Part shown: piece after piece, positions 1 through 8,707 of the stretch
How the letters are laid out: each line of letters starts with the position of its first letter
Position numbering within the stretch: position 1 is the stretch's first letter
Made by a program: the position numbers and the translations under genes
Notes under the pieces: generated by a model
Told to the model about the DNA's origin: nothing
Databases searched by the model: none
The model's input: the letters and a program-made list of their open reading frames with translations, nothing else
Assembly (NCBI RefSeq): GCF_004341385.1
Contig: NZ_SLXE01000021.1
Location: forward strand, 1-46,567
Direction: 5' to 3'
Origin: Uruburuella suis
Lineage (GTDB): Bacteria; Pseudomonadota; Gammaproteobacteria; Burkholderiales; Neisseriaceae
DNA length: 46,567 bases

Positions 1-1
1 G

Positions 2-64
2 GAGAACCATCCTCAACGGGTGGCTGCGTATTTTAGAGATCCGAAGGTGAAGTATGCTGCATAA
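2..64 (+). CDS. 3' end of an unidentified gene cut by the window edge
   Basis: Frame 2 is open from the first base of the window and closes at TAA 62-64, giving a 20-residue tail that ends in KVKYAA. The codons look like ordinary coding sequence of this genome, and AT-rich, repeat-bearing DNA starts immediately after the stop. The product cannot be identified from so short a tail. It could also be a chance open frame. Confidence 0.35.
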   Translation, partial: ENHPQRVAAYFRDPKVKYAA

Positions 65-92
65 ACATTTCAATATTTAATTGCCGAATCAA

Positions 93-116
93 TAGCTTAC
101 TTTTTTGAATTGGTAT
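93..116 (+). repeat. Solo end of the ATACCAATTC-ended repeat
   Basis: The segment ends in TTTTTTGAATTGGTAT. Its reverse complement matches the left end of the 102-bp repeat at 30307-30408 (ATACCCATTCAAAAAAGTAAG). No second end lies nearby, so it looks like a remnant. Confidence 0.5.
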
Positions 117-204
117 AAAAGGTTAATAAATTTAACCATTGATTTGAGGTCGCCGCTGAAGCAAATCTGCTCAGGCAACCAAGAAAGTTGTCGATTGGAT
201 ATTT

Positions 205-343
205 GTATCCGACACTTGTTCGCAGAACAAGGCACGCACATCGCTTTGGCCGTTGACCAAACGTCGGATTCGAGAATCCGACCTACGCGGATGATGCTGC
301 CGAACTGCTTTTATTTTGTAAGGTTATTTTTTTGGATTGGTAT
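205..343 (+). repeat. Composite REP doublet plus AT-rich tail, left REP truncated
   Basis: A clipped left palindrome (GTATCCGAC) is followed by a small hairpin (CTTGTTCGCAGAACAAG), a TTTGGCC...GGCCAAA-type core, and an intact REP palindrome GTCGGATTCGAGAATCCGAC at 263-282 with CTAC after it. An AT-rich tail then ends in GGTAT at 343. The same arrangement recurs at 23471-23624 and, inverted, at 40665-40818. It lies between the gene tail at the window edge and the 3' end of the opp genes, the only other content of 65-357. Confidence 0.75.
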
Positions 344-357
344 AAAACCGTGCCGGT

Positions 358-1377
358 TTATTTGTTTGCATGCAAATGATGCGGCGCCAAACCGGGCGTA
401 TGCTTCCAACACGCTGCGGTGTGTTCTGCGGTGCCGGCCAGCGGCGGCACTTGCTCGGCGCAGGCGGTTTCGGCTTCGGGGCAGCGGGTGCGGAACACGC
501 AGCCGGCGGGCGGCTTGAGCGGGCTCGGCAAATCTCCGGGCAAGAGCTGGATTACTTTATGCCGTTGGGCTTCAGGGTCGGGAATGGGCACGGCGCTGAT
601 TAAGGCGCGGGTGTAGGGGTGGGCGGGGCAGTCATACACAGCCTGCTTGCTGCCAAGCTCGACGGCGCGGCCGAGATACATCACCAGCACGCGCTCGGCG
701 ATGTGTTTCACCACCGATAAATCGTGGGCGATAAAAATCATCGCCAAGCCCATTTCACGCTGAACCTGTTTCAATAAATTGACCACCTGCGCCTGAATCG
801 ATACATCCAAGGCCGACACCGGCTCGTCGCAAATCAGCAGTTTGGGCTTTAAAATCAAGGCGCGGGCAATGCCGATGCGCTGGCATTGGCCGCCTGAAAA
901 TTCGTGCGGATAGCGGTTGATCTGGTTGGGCAGCAAGCCCACTTTCTGCATGATTTCCTGCACTTGCCGCATGATGTCGGCTTTTTTTAACTCAGGATGA
1001 AAGGTGCGCAGCGGCTCGGCGATGATGTCGCCCACGGTCATGCGCGGATTGAGCGAGGCCAATGGGTCTTGAAAAATCATCTGGATATCGCGCCGTTGCA
1101 GCCGCAGCGCTTTGCTGCTCAGTGCGGCTAAATCCTGCCCCTGCCACAACACGCTGCCGCTATGCACTTTGGCCAGCCCGATAATCGCGCGCGCCAGCGT
1201 GGATTTGCCGCAGCCCGATTCGCCCACAATGCCCAGCGTTTCGCCGGCCTGCAAGGTAAACGACACGCCGTTTACCGCTTTGAGCGCAGCCGCTTTATGC
1301 CACGGCCGGCTGCCGGCGGCGCGCACGGCAAATTGCACATGCAAATCGTTTACAGCCAACAAAGCTTCTTGTTTCAT
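358..1377 (-). CDS. oppF: Oligopeptide/dipeptide ABC transporter, ATP-binding subunit (OppF/DppF type)
   Basis: This 339-residue cytoplasmic ATPase would power peptide import with OppD. Visible motifs are Walker A GESGCGKST, ABC signature FSGGQCQR, Walker B LLICDEPVSALD and the switch-histidine segment IAHDLSVVKHIAERV. The C-terminus carries the Cys-containing tail typical of oligopeptide ABC ATPases (GCVFRTRCPEAETAC). I chose ATG 1377 rather than the upstream frame opening because AAGGAG lies 6 bases before it and it overlaps the oppD stop by four bases (ATGA), indicating translational coupling. It is the last gene of the minus-strand order oppB-oppC-oppD-oppF. Substrate range (dipeptide or oligopeptide) cannot be read from the ATPase, so the symbol is by type. 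Confidence 0.88.
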   Translation of the reverse strand: MKQEALLAVNDLHVQFAVRAAGSRPWHKAAALKAVNGVSFTLQAGETLGIVGESGCGKSTLARAIIGLAKVHSGSVLWQGQDLAALSSKALRLQRRDIQMIFQDPLASLNPRMTVGDIIAEPLRTFHPELKKADIMRQVQEIMQKVGLLPNQINRYPHEFSGGQCQRIGIARALILKPKLLICDEPVSALDVSIQAQVVNLLKQVQREMGLAMIFIAHDLSVVKHIAERVLVMYLGRAVELGSKQAVYDCPAHPYTRALISAVPIPDPEAQRHKVIQLLPGDLPSPLKPPAGCVFRTRCPEAETACAEQVPPLAGTAEHTAACWKHTPGLAPHHLHANK

Positions 1378-2345
1378 GCGCCCGCTCCTTGTGCCTGCCA
1401 ATGGCAGGCGCGGCGGCCGCCGTCGGCCAAGGTGGCCAGCGGCGGCATTTCGTGCCGGCAGATTTCCTGCACTTTTTCACAACGTGCCTGAAACGGGCAG
1501 CCCGGCGGCAGCGCGGCCAAATTGGGCGGGTTGCCTACGATGGTGGGCAATTCGGCGGCTTCATCGTCGAGGCGCGGCACGGCACCCAGCAGGCCGATGG
1601 TGTAGGGGTGGGTGGGGCGGTAAAAAATCTGTGCCACCGAGCCGTATTCCATGGTTTGGCCGGCATACATCACCAGCACATGATCGCAAATGCCGGCCAC
1701 CACGCCCAAATCGTGGGTGATCAGCATAATGGTGGTGCCGAAATCGCGCTTTAATTCGTTGAGCAGCGCCATAATCTGCGCCTGCACGGTCACGTCCAGC
1801 GCGGTGGTGGGCTCGTCTGCAATCAGCAGCTTCGGGCGGCACAGCAGCGCCATCGCAATCATCACCCGCTGGCGCATGCCGCCTGAACATTCGTGCGGAT
1901 ACATATCCATGCGTTTTTGCGCTTCAGGGATTTTCACCGCTTCGAGCATGCGCAGCGCTTCGGCGCGCGCCGTCGCTTTGCTCATTCCTTGGTGCTGCAC
2001 CAACACTTCGGCCAGCTGTGCGCCCACTTTCATATAAGGGTTGAGCGAAGTCATCGGGTCTTGAAAAATCATCGCAATTTCGCGGGCGCGGATTCGGTTC
2101 AGACGGCCTTCGCTCAGATTGAGGATTTCCCGGCCATCAAAGCGCACCGAGCCTTGCGCGCGCCCGTTTTTCGCCAGCAAGCCCATAATGGCAAAGGCCG
2201 TTTGCGATTTGCCCGAGCCCGATTCGCCCACGATGCCCAGCGTTTCACCTTGCTGCAAAGCGAAGTTCAGCTTGTTTACAGCGGTGATGTTGCCCTCTTC
2301 CGTGTGGAAGGCCACCTGCAAATCCTGTATGTTTAAAAGGCTCAT
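1374..2345 (-). CDS. oppD: Oligopeptide/dipeptide ABC transporter, ATP-binding subunit (OppD/DppD type)
   Basis: This 323-residue protein is the second ATPase of the importer. Walker A (GESGSGKS) is near residues 40-47, the signature ECSGGMRQR near 155 and Walker B LLIADEPTTALD follows. The tail has a second Cys cluster (GCPFQARCEKVQEIC) as in the OppD/DppD family. ATG 2345 begins 2 bases after the oppC stop, so the two are translated together; the much longer open frame upstream runs into oppC and is not the real start. Known family role: pairs with OppF to form the nucleotide-binding dimer under the OppB/OppC membrane pair. Assignment to the peptide family is firm, the exact substrate is not. 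Confidence 0.88.
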   Translation of the reverse strand: MSLLNIQDLQVAFHTEEGNITAVNKLNFALQQGETLGIVGESGSGKSQTAFAIMGLLAKNGRAQGSVRFDGREILNLSEGRLNRIRAREIAMIFQDPMTSLNPYMKVGAQLAEVLVQHQGMSKATARAEALRMLEAVKIPEAQKRMDMYPHECSGGMRQRVMIAMALLCRPKLLIADEPTTALDVTVQAQIMALLNELKRDFGTTIMLITHDLGVVAGICDHVLVMYAGQTMEYGSVAQIFYRPTHPYTIGLLGAVPRLDDEAAELPTIVGNPPNLAALPPGCPFQARCEKVQEICRHEMPPLATLADGGRRACHWQAQGAGA

Positions 2346-2347
2346 GA

Positions 2348-3256
2348 TTATCTGTCTTTCGGGTCGAGCGCATCGCGCAGGCCGTCGCCGATAAAGTTGA
2401 AACAAAACAGCGTGGCCACCAAAAACACGCTGGGCACCAAAAGCTGCCACGGTGCCACCTGCATGGTTTGCGCGCCCTCTTGCAAAAGCGCGCCCCAGCT
2501 CGTCATCGGCTCTTGCACGCCCAAGCCCAAAAAGCTCAAAAACGATTCAAACAAAATCATGCCCGGCACCAAAAGCGAGGCATACACCACCACCACGCCG
2601 AGCACATTGGGCACGATGTGGCGGAACACAATCGCCGTGTTTGACACGCCGCTCACTTCGGCCGCTTCCACAAATTCTTTGCGCTTGAGGCTCAGCGTTT
2701 GGCCGCGCACAATCCGCGCCACATCCAGCCACGACACCATGCCGATGGCCACAAAAATAAACGCCAGATTGCGGCCGAAAAACGTTACCAGCAAAATCAC
2801 GAAAAACATAAACGGAAAAGCATTTAAAATTTCCAGAAAGCGCATCATCAGCATATCGGTTTTGCCGCCGAAAAAGCCCGACACCGCGCCGTAAACCGTG
2901 CCCAGCAACACCGCCACCAGCGCACCGGCCAGCCCCACCGTGAGCGACACCCGCCCGCCCACCGCCGTGCGCACCAGCAAATCGCGGCCGAGCGAATCGG
3001 TGCCGAAATAATGGCCGTCTGAAAAAGAAGGCGGCATCTGCATGGCGCTCCAATCGGTGTAATCGTAGGCAAAAGGCGAGAGCAGCGGTGCGATGCACAC
3101 AAACAGCGTAATCAGCAGCAACAGCACCATGCTCGACACCGCCGCCCGATTGCGTTTAAAGCGCCGCCAGGCATCTTGCCGCAGGCTGCGGCCTTTGATG
3201 GCGGGGGCTTCTGCCGGCGTTTGAAGTGCGGCGGGTTGATGGAAAATGGGTTTCAT
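2348..3256 (-). CDS. oppC: Oligopeptide/dipeptide ABC transporter permease (OppC type)
   Basis: An inner-membrane permease of 302 residues. It has a long cytoplasmic N-terminus with a basic stretch (RRFKRNR), a first membrane helix (MVLLLLITLFVCIAPLL), a periplasmic loop containing FGTDSLGRDLL, which is characteristic of OppC/DppC, and then five further hydrophobic segments. The EAA loop that contacts the ATPases is visible as EAAEVSGVSNTAIVFRHIVP. It forms the pore with OppB. It is separated from oppB by about 210 bases holding uptake sequences and a hairpin, an unusually long gap inside such an operon, which could permit differential expression. Confidence 0.88.
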   Translation of the reverse strand: MKPIFHQPAALQTPAEAPAIKGRSLRQDAWRRFKRNRAAVSSMVLLLLITLFVCIAPLLSPFAYDYTDWSAMQMPPSFSDGHYFGTDSLGRDLLVRTAVGGRVSLTVGLAGALVAVLLGTVYGAVSGFFGGKTDMLMMRFLEILNAFPFMFFVILLVTFFGRNLAFIFVAIGMVSWLDVARIVRGQTLSLKRKEFVEAAEVSGVSNTAIVFRHIVPNVLGVVVVYASLLVPGMILFESFLSFLGLGVQEPMTSWGALLQEGAQTMQVAPWQLLVPSVFLVATLFCFNFIGDGLRDALDPKDR

Positions 3257-3360
3257 AAGGTGTTTGCTTGCGGTGGATGGGGTTGAGTTTAGGGCAAACT
3301 TTGCAGCTTGCGGCGCTCTGTGTGGGCAATAATTTCAGGCCGTCTGAAACTTGGCCGTTG

Positions 3361-3412
3361 CAGCAATCGGTTCTCTCTCCCTGAGAAAGAGGGCGGCAAA
3401 CGCAAGGTTTGC
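3361..3412 (+). repeat. Two-hairpin repeat, degenerate copy
   Basis: CTCTCTCCCTGAGAAAGAGGG is followed by GGCAAACGCAAGGTTTGC. The order matches the units near 24950-25000 and 25120-25160, where a CCCTCTCC...GGAGAGGG palindrome sits next to a GCAA...TTGC hairpin. The base pairs differ between copies but pairing is mostly kept. Confidence 0.45.
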
Positions 3413-3422
3413 ATCAAACTTC

Positions 3423-3465
3423 AGGCCGTCTGAAAAAAATGCAAAGCAAATCGTTCAGACGGCCT
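3423..3465 (-). terminator. Inverted DUS pair between oppB and oppC
   Basis: AGGCCGTCTGAA at 3423-3434 pairs with TTCAGACGGCCT at 3454-3465 around a 19-base loop, directly after the oppB stop. Inverted uptake sequences commonly serve as terminators in Neisseriaceae. Here there is no strong T-run on the minus strand and oppC follows, so it may only attenuate transcription. Confidence 0.45.
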
Positions 3466-3468
3466 CAA

Positions 3469-4389
3469 TCAATAGCGTATTTTCGGATCAATCAGCGCAT
3501 AAAGAATATCCACCACCGCATTAAACGCAATCGTGAGTGCGCCCACCAAAATGGTGAGGCTCAACACCATGCCGTAATCGCGGTTGAGCGCGCCGTTGAC
3601 AAACAATTGGCCGATGCCGGGCAGGCCGAAAATGGTTTCAATCACAATCGAGCCGGTGATGATGCCCACAAAAGCCGGCCCCAAATAGGAAACAACCGGC
3701 AGCATGGCCGGGCGCAGCGCATGGCGCAACACGATGTGGCGCATCGGCAGCCCTTTGGCGCGGGCGGTGCGGATAAAGGGGCTGTTCATCACCTCTATCA
3801 TCGAGCCGCGCATAATGCGGGCGATGCTCGCCACATAAGCCAGCGAGAGCGCGGCCACCGGCAGCACCAGATTGGGCAGCGCGCCGCCGTTCCAGCCGCC
3901 GGCGGGCAGCCATTTGAGCGTAATCGCAAACACCAGCACCAAAAGCGGCGCTTTCACAAAGCCGGGCACCACCACGCCGGTCATCGCCACGCCCATCAGC
4001 GTATAATCCAGCCACGAATTGTGTTTCAAAGCCGCCCACACGCCCAGCGCCATGCCCAGCAGCAGCGCCACGATAAAAGCATAAACGCCCAATTCGAGCG
4101 ACACGGGAAAAGCCTGCGCGAGCAATTCGTTGACAGTGTAATCTTTATATTTGAACGAAGGGCCGAAATCGCCTTGCGCAAGCTGCTTCAAATAATGGAA
4201 ATATTGCAGATAAAGCGGGTCGTTAAGATGATATTTGGCTTCAATATTGGCCAGCACCGCCGGCGGCAGATTGCGCTCGCCGGTAAACGGGCTGCCCGGC
4301 GCCAGCCGCATCATAAAAAACGACACGGTAATCAGCACCAAAAGCGTGGGCACGGCCTCGAGCAGGCGGCGGAAGATTAATTTCAACAT
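3469..4389 (-). CDS. oppB: Oligopeptide/dipeptide ABC transporter permease (OppB type)
   Basis: 306 residues, the length usual for OppB. The N-terminus (MLKLIFRRLLEAVPTLLVL) and first helix fit the family, followed by the periplasmic segment LNDPLYLQYFHYLKQLAQGD and GPSFKYKDYTVNELL, which are typical of OppB/DppB. About five more hydrophobic stretches follow, with the ATPase-contact loop ARAKGLPMRHIVLRHALRP. The tail VVDILYALIDPKIRY is also typical. It is the first gene of the minus-strand transporter set; no substrate-binding protein (OppA/DppA) is encoded in the 1.3 kb upstream, which instead holds a glycosyltransferase. The binding protein must therefore be elsewhere, or the transporter uses an unlinked one. 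Confidence 0.88.
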   Translation of the reverse strand: MLKLIFRRLLEAVPTLLVLITVSFFMMRLAPGSPFTGERNLPPAVLANIEAKYHLNDPLYLQYFHYLKQLAQGDFGPSFKYKDYTVNELLAQAFPVSLELGVYAFIVALLLGMALGVWAALKHNSWLDYTLMGVAMTGVVVPGFVKAPLLVLVFAITLKWLPAGGWNGGALPNLVLPVAALSLAYVASIARIMRGSMIEVMNSPFIRTARAKGLPMRHIVLRHALRPAMLPVVSYLGPAFVGIITGSIVIETIFGLPGIGQLFVNGALNRDYGMVLSLTILVGALTIAFNAVVDILYALIDPKIRY

Positions 4390-4540
4390 AACATTCTTTC
4401 AGACGGCCTCATCTGTGTGTTTTACCGTGGCACGATGAAAATCAGCGCAAGGCAACGCAACGCTGTATTGATTTGAATCGCGCCCCTTTCGGGTAGAAAA
4501 ACGATTGTTTGAAACCTTGCGCACAAATGAAACAGAAACC

Positions 4541-5620
4541 TTAAATGTCCGCAAGCTTGGCCTGCACCGCCTGCCACACCGCATCTGTGGGAATGGCTTC
4601 GAGCAGGCGCGTTTCATCGTCGGTGTTGATGCTGTCGGGGTGGGGCAGCGGGCCGAAATCGCCCGCCCAAATCACGGTGGCGCGCTCGGAATAAGGCCGC
4701 CAGCGCGCCAAATGGCTGGGGCCGAATAAAGCCACTTGCGGCTTGTCGAGCGCAGCGGCCATGTGCATGGGCACAGAATCCACGCCGATAAACAATTTGG
4801 CACCATCAATCGCAGCGGCCAATTCGCGCAGATTGAGGCAGCCCGAAAGCCGCCACACTTTGGCTGGGCCTGTGGGCTTCAGACGGCCGGCAATATCATC
4901 CAGCATGGTCTGCTCGCGCGCATCGGGGGCGGCGGTGAACACGATATTTTCACCGGCATCGAGCAGCTTTTGCGCCAGCGCGGCGGTTTTGTCGTTGCCC
5001 CAGCATTTAAAAAACCAGCGCGAGCCCGGGTGTAGCAACACATAATCTTCGCCTCGCCGGCCTTGTTCGGCAAGCTTGGCGTGCAGGCTTTGGCGCTGCT
5101 CGGGCGAAATTTCCATGCGCACTTTCGGCACATGGCCGGCTTGAGGCAGCCCCAGCGGTGCGAGGGCGGCCAAATGGTGCGCCACCATGGGGTGCTCGTG
5201 CCCCAAATCGGTGGCGAGCCGGCTGTGCGCCCAGCGCCACAAAGCCCCGTGGCGCTTTTCAAAGCCTATGCCTATGCTTTGTTTGCCGCAAAATTTGGCC
5301 ACCCAAGCGGCGCGCCATTGGCCGGAAAGATTGATTACCCAGTCATAATGTTGCGCACGCAAATCGGCAAATAAAGCATATTCGCGGGCAAGATGGTGGC
5401 GCGCACCGAGTTTTTTCCATTGGCGGTCGATGCCGAACACATGCCGCAATTGGCGGTTGTCGCGGAGCACATCGGCGGTGGCGGCATACACCAGCATATC
5501 GATTTCGCAATCGGGCCAGGCCTGTTTGAGCGCATCGGCCACCGGCGTGGCCAAAAGCACATCGCCGTGGTGTTGCAGCTTGATAATCAAAACCCGCTTG
5601 GGCGCAGAAGCATTGAGCAT
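4541..5620 (-). CDS. Glycosyltransferase family 9, heptosyltransferase III-like
   Basis: A 359-residue cytoplasmic or membrane-associated enzyme expected to transfer a heptose from an ADP-heptose donor to the lipooligosaccharide core. Family features seen: N-terminal VLIIKLQHHGDVLLATPV, an internal LLHPGSRWFFKCW segment, and the C-terminal donor-site block FIGVDSVPMHMAAALDKP followed by QVALFGPS. The HHGDVLL form near the N-terminus resembles RfaQ/WaaQ (heptosyltransferase III) more than RfaC or RfaF. ATG 5620 gives MLNASAPKRVLII, the usual distance from the first strand; the next gene on the other side, glnE, is divergent. The oppB gene starts 151 bases downstream, so it may or may not share a transcript. 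GT9 membership is firm, the exact acceptor is inferred. Confidence 0.8.
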   Translation of the reverse strand: MLNASAPKRVLIIKLQHHGDVLLATPVADALKQAWPDCEIDMLVYAATADVLRDNRQLRHVFGIDRQWKKLGARHHLAREYALFADLRAQHYDWVINLSGQWRAAWVAKFCGKQSIGIGFEKRHGALWRWAHSRLATDLGHEHPMVAHHLAALAPLGLPQAGHVPKVRMEISPEQRQSLHAKLAEQGRRGEDYVLLHPGSRWFFKCWGNDKTAALAQKLLDAGENIVFTAAPDAREQTMLDDIAGRLKPTGPAKVWRLSGCLNLRELAAAIDGAKLFIGVDSVPMHMAAALDKPQVALFGPSHLARWRPYSERATVIWAGDFGPLPHPDSINTDDETRLLEAIPTDAVWQAVQAKLADI

Positions 5621-5787
5621 AAGATTTGCCGGCTGTTCAGACGGCCTTTCATAAAGAAAAGATTGTAATTTTGATGAGGAGATACGTCAATTTCAAGTGT
5701 GATTGCCGCTTTAATGGGTATAAGGCCGTCTGAAAGATTGCTATAGTAACAGCATTACCCAGTTTTGATACCGCAAACGGAAACCCC

Positions 5788-8481
5788 ATGCGCCCCACCG
5801 ACATCGCCCGCCGCCATTCCCACTATCTCGACCGCCATCTCACCAACGGCAAGCTTGATCCGGCCACGCTCGAGCCGATGCTGGGCAAAGCGCTGGGCAG
5901 CGAAGATTTTCAGCAATTTGCCGATTGGCAGGCCTTTCAGACGGCCTTTGACGAAGCCGGGCTGGCGCGCCAATTGCGTGTGTTGCGCCGCTATGTGATG
6001 GCGCAAATCATCAGTCGCGATGTGTGTCGCATCAGCGATTTGGCCGAAGTTACCCGCACCATCACCCTGTTTGCCGATTTTGCCGTCAATACCGCACTTG
6101 AATTTGCCCACGCCTATTATGAAGATCTTTACGGCACGCCCATCGGCCGCCACAGCGGCCTGCCGCAGCATTTGAGCGTGGTGGCGATGGGCAAGGCCGG
6201 CGGCTACGAATTAAACGTATCCTCCGATATCGACCTGATTTTCATTTATCCCGAAAGCGGCGACACCAACGGCAAACGCGAGCGCAGCAATCAGGAATTT
6301 TTCACCAAAGTGGGGCAGAAGCTCATCAGCCTGCTCAACGACATCACCGACGAGGGGCAAGTGTTCCGCGTAGACATGCGCCTGCGCCCCGACGGCGATG
6401 CCGGCGCCTTGGTGCTGAGCGAAACCGCGCTGGAGCAATACCTGATTCAGCAAGGGCGCGAATGGGAGCGCTATGCCTGGTGCAAAGGCCGCGTGATCAC
6501 CCCTTATGCCAACGATATTGCCGCGCTGGTGCGCCCGTTTGTGTTCCGCAAATACCTCGATTTCAACGCCTATGAAGCCATGAGGGGGCTGCACCGGCAA
6601 ATCCGCCAAGAAGTGAGCCGCAAAGGCATGGCCGGCAATGTGAAGCTGGGCGCAGGCGGCATACGCGAAGTGGAATTTATCGCCCAGATTTTCCAAATGA
6701 TACGCGGCGGCCAAATCCGCGCCCTGCAGCTCAAAGGCACGCAGGAAACCCTGCTCAAGCTGCAAGAGCTGGATATATTGGATTCGGAAACCGCCGCCGC
6801 CCTGCTGGCGGCCTACCGCTTTTTGCGCGATGTCGAACACCGCCTGCAATATTGGGACGACCAGCAAACCCAAACCCTGCCCGACAGCCCCGAGCAGCAG
6901 CAATTGTTGGCCGAAAGCATGGGCTTTGCCGATTACGCCGCTTTTTCAGACGGCCTCAACGCCCACCGTGAAAAAGTAAACACCATCTTCAATGAAATCC
7001 TCACCGATCCCAACGAACAAGCCCCCGCGCTCGATGGCTGCTGGCATTGCGTGTGGCAGGAAAACCCCGACGAAGAAGCCCGCTTCAACCAGCTCTCCGC
7101 CCACGGCTTTGAAGCCGGTGCCATTGCCAAGCGCCTCGACCAGCTGCACGCCGGCCACAAATACCGCCAGCTCTCGCGCACCGCCCAGCCGCGCTTTGAT
7201 GCCATCGTGCCGCTTTTGGTGCAGGCCGCCGCCAAACAAGCCCGCCCCACCGATACCTTATTGCGCCTGCTCGACTTTCTCGAAAACATCAGCCGCCGCT
7301 CTTCTTACCTCGCCCTTTTGCACGAACACCCGCAGGCGCTCGAGCAGCTCGCCGCACTGATGAGCCAAAGCACCTGGGTGGCCGGCTATCTGATGCAGCA
7401 CCCGATATTGCTCGACGAATTATTGAGCGCCCAATTGATGCAGGCCCGCAACGATTGGCCCAAGCTTGCTGCCGAGCTTTCAGACGGCCTCTCCAATGCC
7501 CGCGGCGACACCGAAGCGCAAATGGACGTGTTGCGCCATTTTCAGCACGCCCAAGTTTTCCGCCTTGCCGTGCAGGATTTGGCCGGCTTGTGGACAGTAG
7601 AAGCCCTATCGGACGAGCTTTCCGCGCTGGCCGACACCATTCTGGCCGCCGCCATTCCCTGCGTGTGGGCCGACACCCCCAAAACCCACACCGACACGCC
7701 CCAAATCGGCATCATCGGCTACGGCAAGCTCGGCGGCAAAGAGCTCGGCTACACCTCCGACCTCGATTTGGTGTATGTGTATGACGACCCACACCCCGAC
7801 GCCCCCGATATTTACGGCCGCTTCGCCCGCCGCCTCACCAACTGGCTCTCCGCCGCCACCGGTGCCGGCACGCTCTACGATGTTGATTTGCGCCTGCGCC
7901 CCAACGGCGATTCCGGCTTTCTCGCCTGCTCCGTGGCCGCTTTTGAAAAATACCAGCGCGAAAGCGCCTGGACTTGGGAGCACCAATCGCTCACCCGCGC
8001 CCGTTTTATCACAGGTTTTGAAAAAGTCGGCCAAGCCTTCGACACCATCCGCGCCGAAATCCTCACCCAAGCGCGCGACCTGCCCGCGCTCGCCCAAGAA
8101 ATCATCGCCATGCGCGAAAAAATGTTCGCCACCCACCCACCCAAAGACAGCGATGTGAAATACGCCCGCGGCGGCGTGGTCGATGTCGAATTCATCGTGC
8201 AATACCTGATTTTGGCGTATGCAAACAAACTGCCGCAGCTGCTCGACAACTACGGCAACATCGCCTTGCTCCACATCGCCGCCGACGCCGGCCTCATCAG
8301 CCACACCCTCGCCGACCAAGCCCGCACCGCCTACCGCTTCTACCGCCAGCAACAACACAACACCCGCCTGCGCGATGCCGATAAAGTGGAAATCAATGAA
8401 GAAGTGATGGGCTATTACCAAAGCGTGCGCGAATTGTGGACGCAGGTGTTTGGGGAAGAAGTAAGGTTTGCGGCGCGGTGA
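5788..8481 (+). CDS. glnE: Bifunctional glutamine synthetase adenylyltransferase / adenylyl-removing enzyme
   Basis: This 897-residue enzyme adds and removes AMP on glutamine synthetase according to nitrogen status, under control of PII. Two nucleotidyltransferase domains are seen: the deadenylase half with GYELNVSSDIDLIF near residues 139-152, and the adenylylase half with GKLGGKELGYTSDLDLVY near 647-664. Each is followed by the RLRPDGDAG or RLRPNGDSG strand and a helical GlnE domain (GGIREVEF and GGVVDVEF). Length fits the family (about 900-950). ATG 5788 is chosen since MRPTDIARRHSHYL begins close to where homologues begin, with a TATAGT element at 5742-5747 as a possible -10. Three uptake sequences lie inside the gene and supply in-frame FQTAF and SDGL peptides. 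Confidence 0.95.
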   Translation: MRPTDIARRHSHYLDRHLTNGKLDPATLEPMLGKALGSEDFQQFADWQAFQTAFDEAGLARQLRVLRRYVMAQIISRDVCRISDLAEVTRTITLFADFAVNTALEFAHAYYEDLYGTPIGRHSGLPQHLSVVAMGKAGGYELNVSSDIDLIFIYPESGDTNGKRERSNQEFFTKVGQKLISLLNDITDEGQVFRVDMRLRPDGDAGALVLSETALEQYLIQQGREWERYAWCKGRVITPYANDIAALVRPFVFRKYLDFNAYEAMRGLHRQIRQEVSRKGMAGNVKLGAGGIREVEFIAQIFQMIRGGQIRALQLKGTQETLLKLQELDILDSETAAALLAAYRFLRDVEHRLQYWDDQQTQTLPDSPEQQQLLAESMGFADYAAFSDGLNAHREKVNTIFNEILTDPNEQAPALDGCWHCVWQENPDEEARFNQLSAHGFEAGAIAKRLDQLHAGHKYRQLSRTAQPRFDAIVPLLVQAAAKQARPTDTLLRLLDFLENISRRSSYLALLHEHPQALEQLAALMSQSTWVAGYLMQHPILLDELLSAQLMQARNDWPKLAAELSDGLSNARGDTEAQMDVLRHFQHAQVFRLAVQDLAGLWTVEALSDELSALADTILAAAIPCVWADTPKTHTDTPQIGIIGYGKLGGKELGYTSDLDLVYVYDDPHPDAPDIYGRFARRLTNWLSAATGAGTLYDVDLRLRPNGDSGFLACSVAAFEKYQRESAWTWEHQSLTRARFITGFEKVGQAFDTIRAEILTQARDLPALAQEIIAMREKMFATHPPKDSDVKYARGGVVDVEFIVQYLILAYANKLPQLLDNYGNIALLHIAADAGLISHTLADQARTAYRFYRQQQHNTRLRDADKVEINEEVMGYYQSVRELWTQVFGEEVRFAAR

Positions 8482-8512
8482 TTTAGTGGGCAAGGCCGTC
8501 TGAAAACCAAAC

Positions 8513-8553
8513 GTAGGTACGATTAGCTTTGTGAAAACAAAGCGTAATCGTAC
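8513..8553 (+). repeat. GTAG-hairpin repeat, family 2, copy A
   Basis: GTAG (8513-8516) precedes a long hairpin, GTACGATTAGCTTTGT paired with ACAAAGCGTAATCGTAC around a GAAA loop, and GCATG follows. A GTAG tetranucleotide at the foot of a hairpin is the known layout of REP sequences. Related copies are at 9338-9380, 9514-9555 and 10927-10965. Confidence 0.7.
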
Positions 8554-8566
8554 GCATGGCACACAG

Positions 8567-8597
8567 AGGCCGTCTGAAACCTTTCTTCAGACGGCCT
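8567..8597 (+). terminator. Inverted DUS pair downstream of glnE
   Basis: AGGCCGTCTGAA and TTCAGACGGCCT form a 12-bp stem around a 7-base loop between glnE and mdaB. It is a plausible Rho-independent terminator although the downstream T-run is weak. Confidence 0.55.
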
Positions 8598-8642
8598 GAT
8601 AATTATTGCAAAATCTGCAAATGTTTTTTCACAAACCCCCGC

Positions 8643-8671
8643 TTTTTAGCAAAAACATTTGCGTCTATAAT
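8643..8671 (+). promoter_or_regulatory. Putative sigma-70 promoter of mdaB
   Basis: TATAAT (8666-8671) is a perfect -10 element, with TTTTTA 17 bases upstream as a weak -35. It lies about 37 bases before the mdaB start. Confidence 0.5.
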
Positions 8672-8707
8672 CTGCCGTGTTTGAAACCCATGACCAGCAA
8701 AACCACT

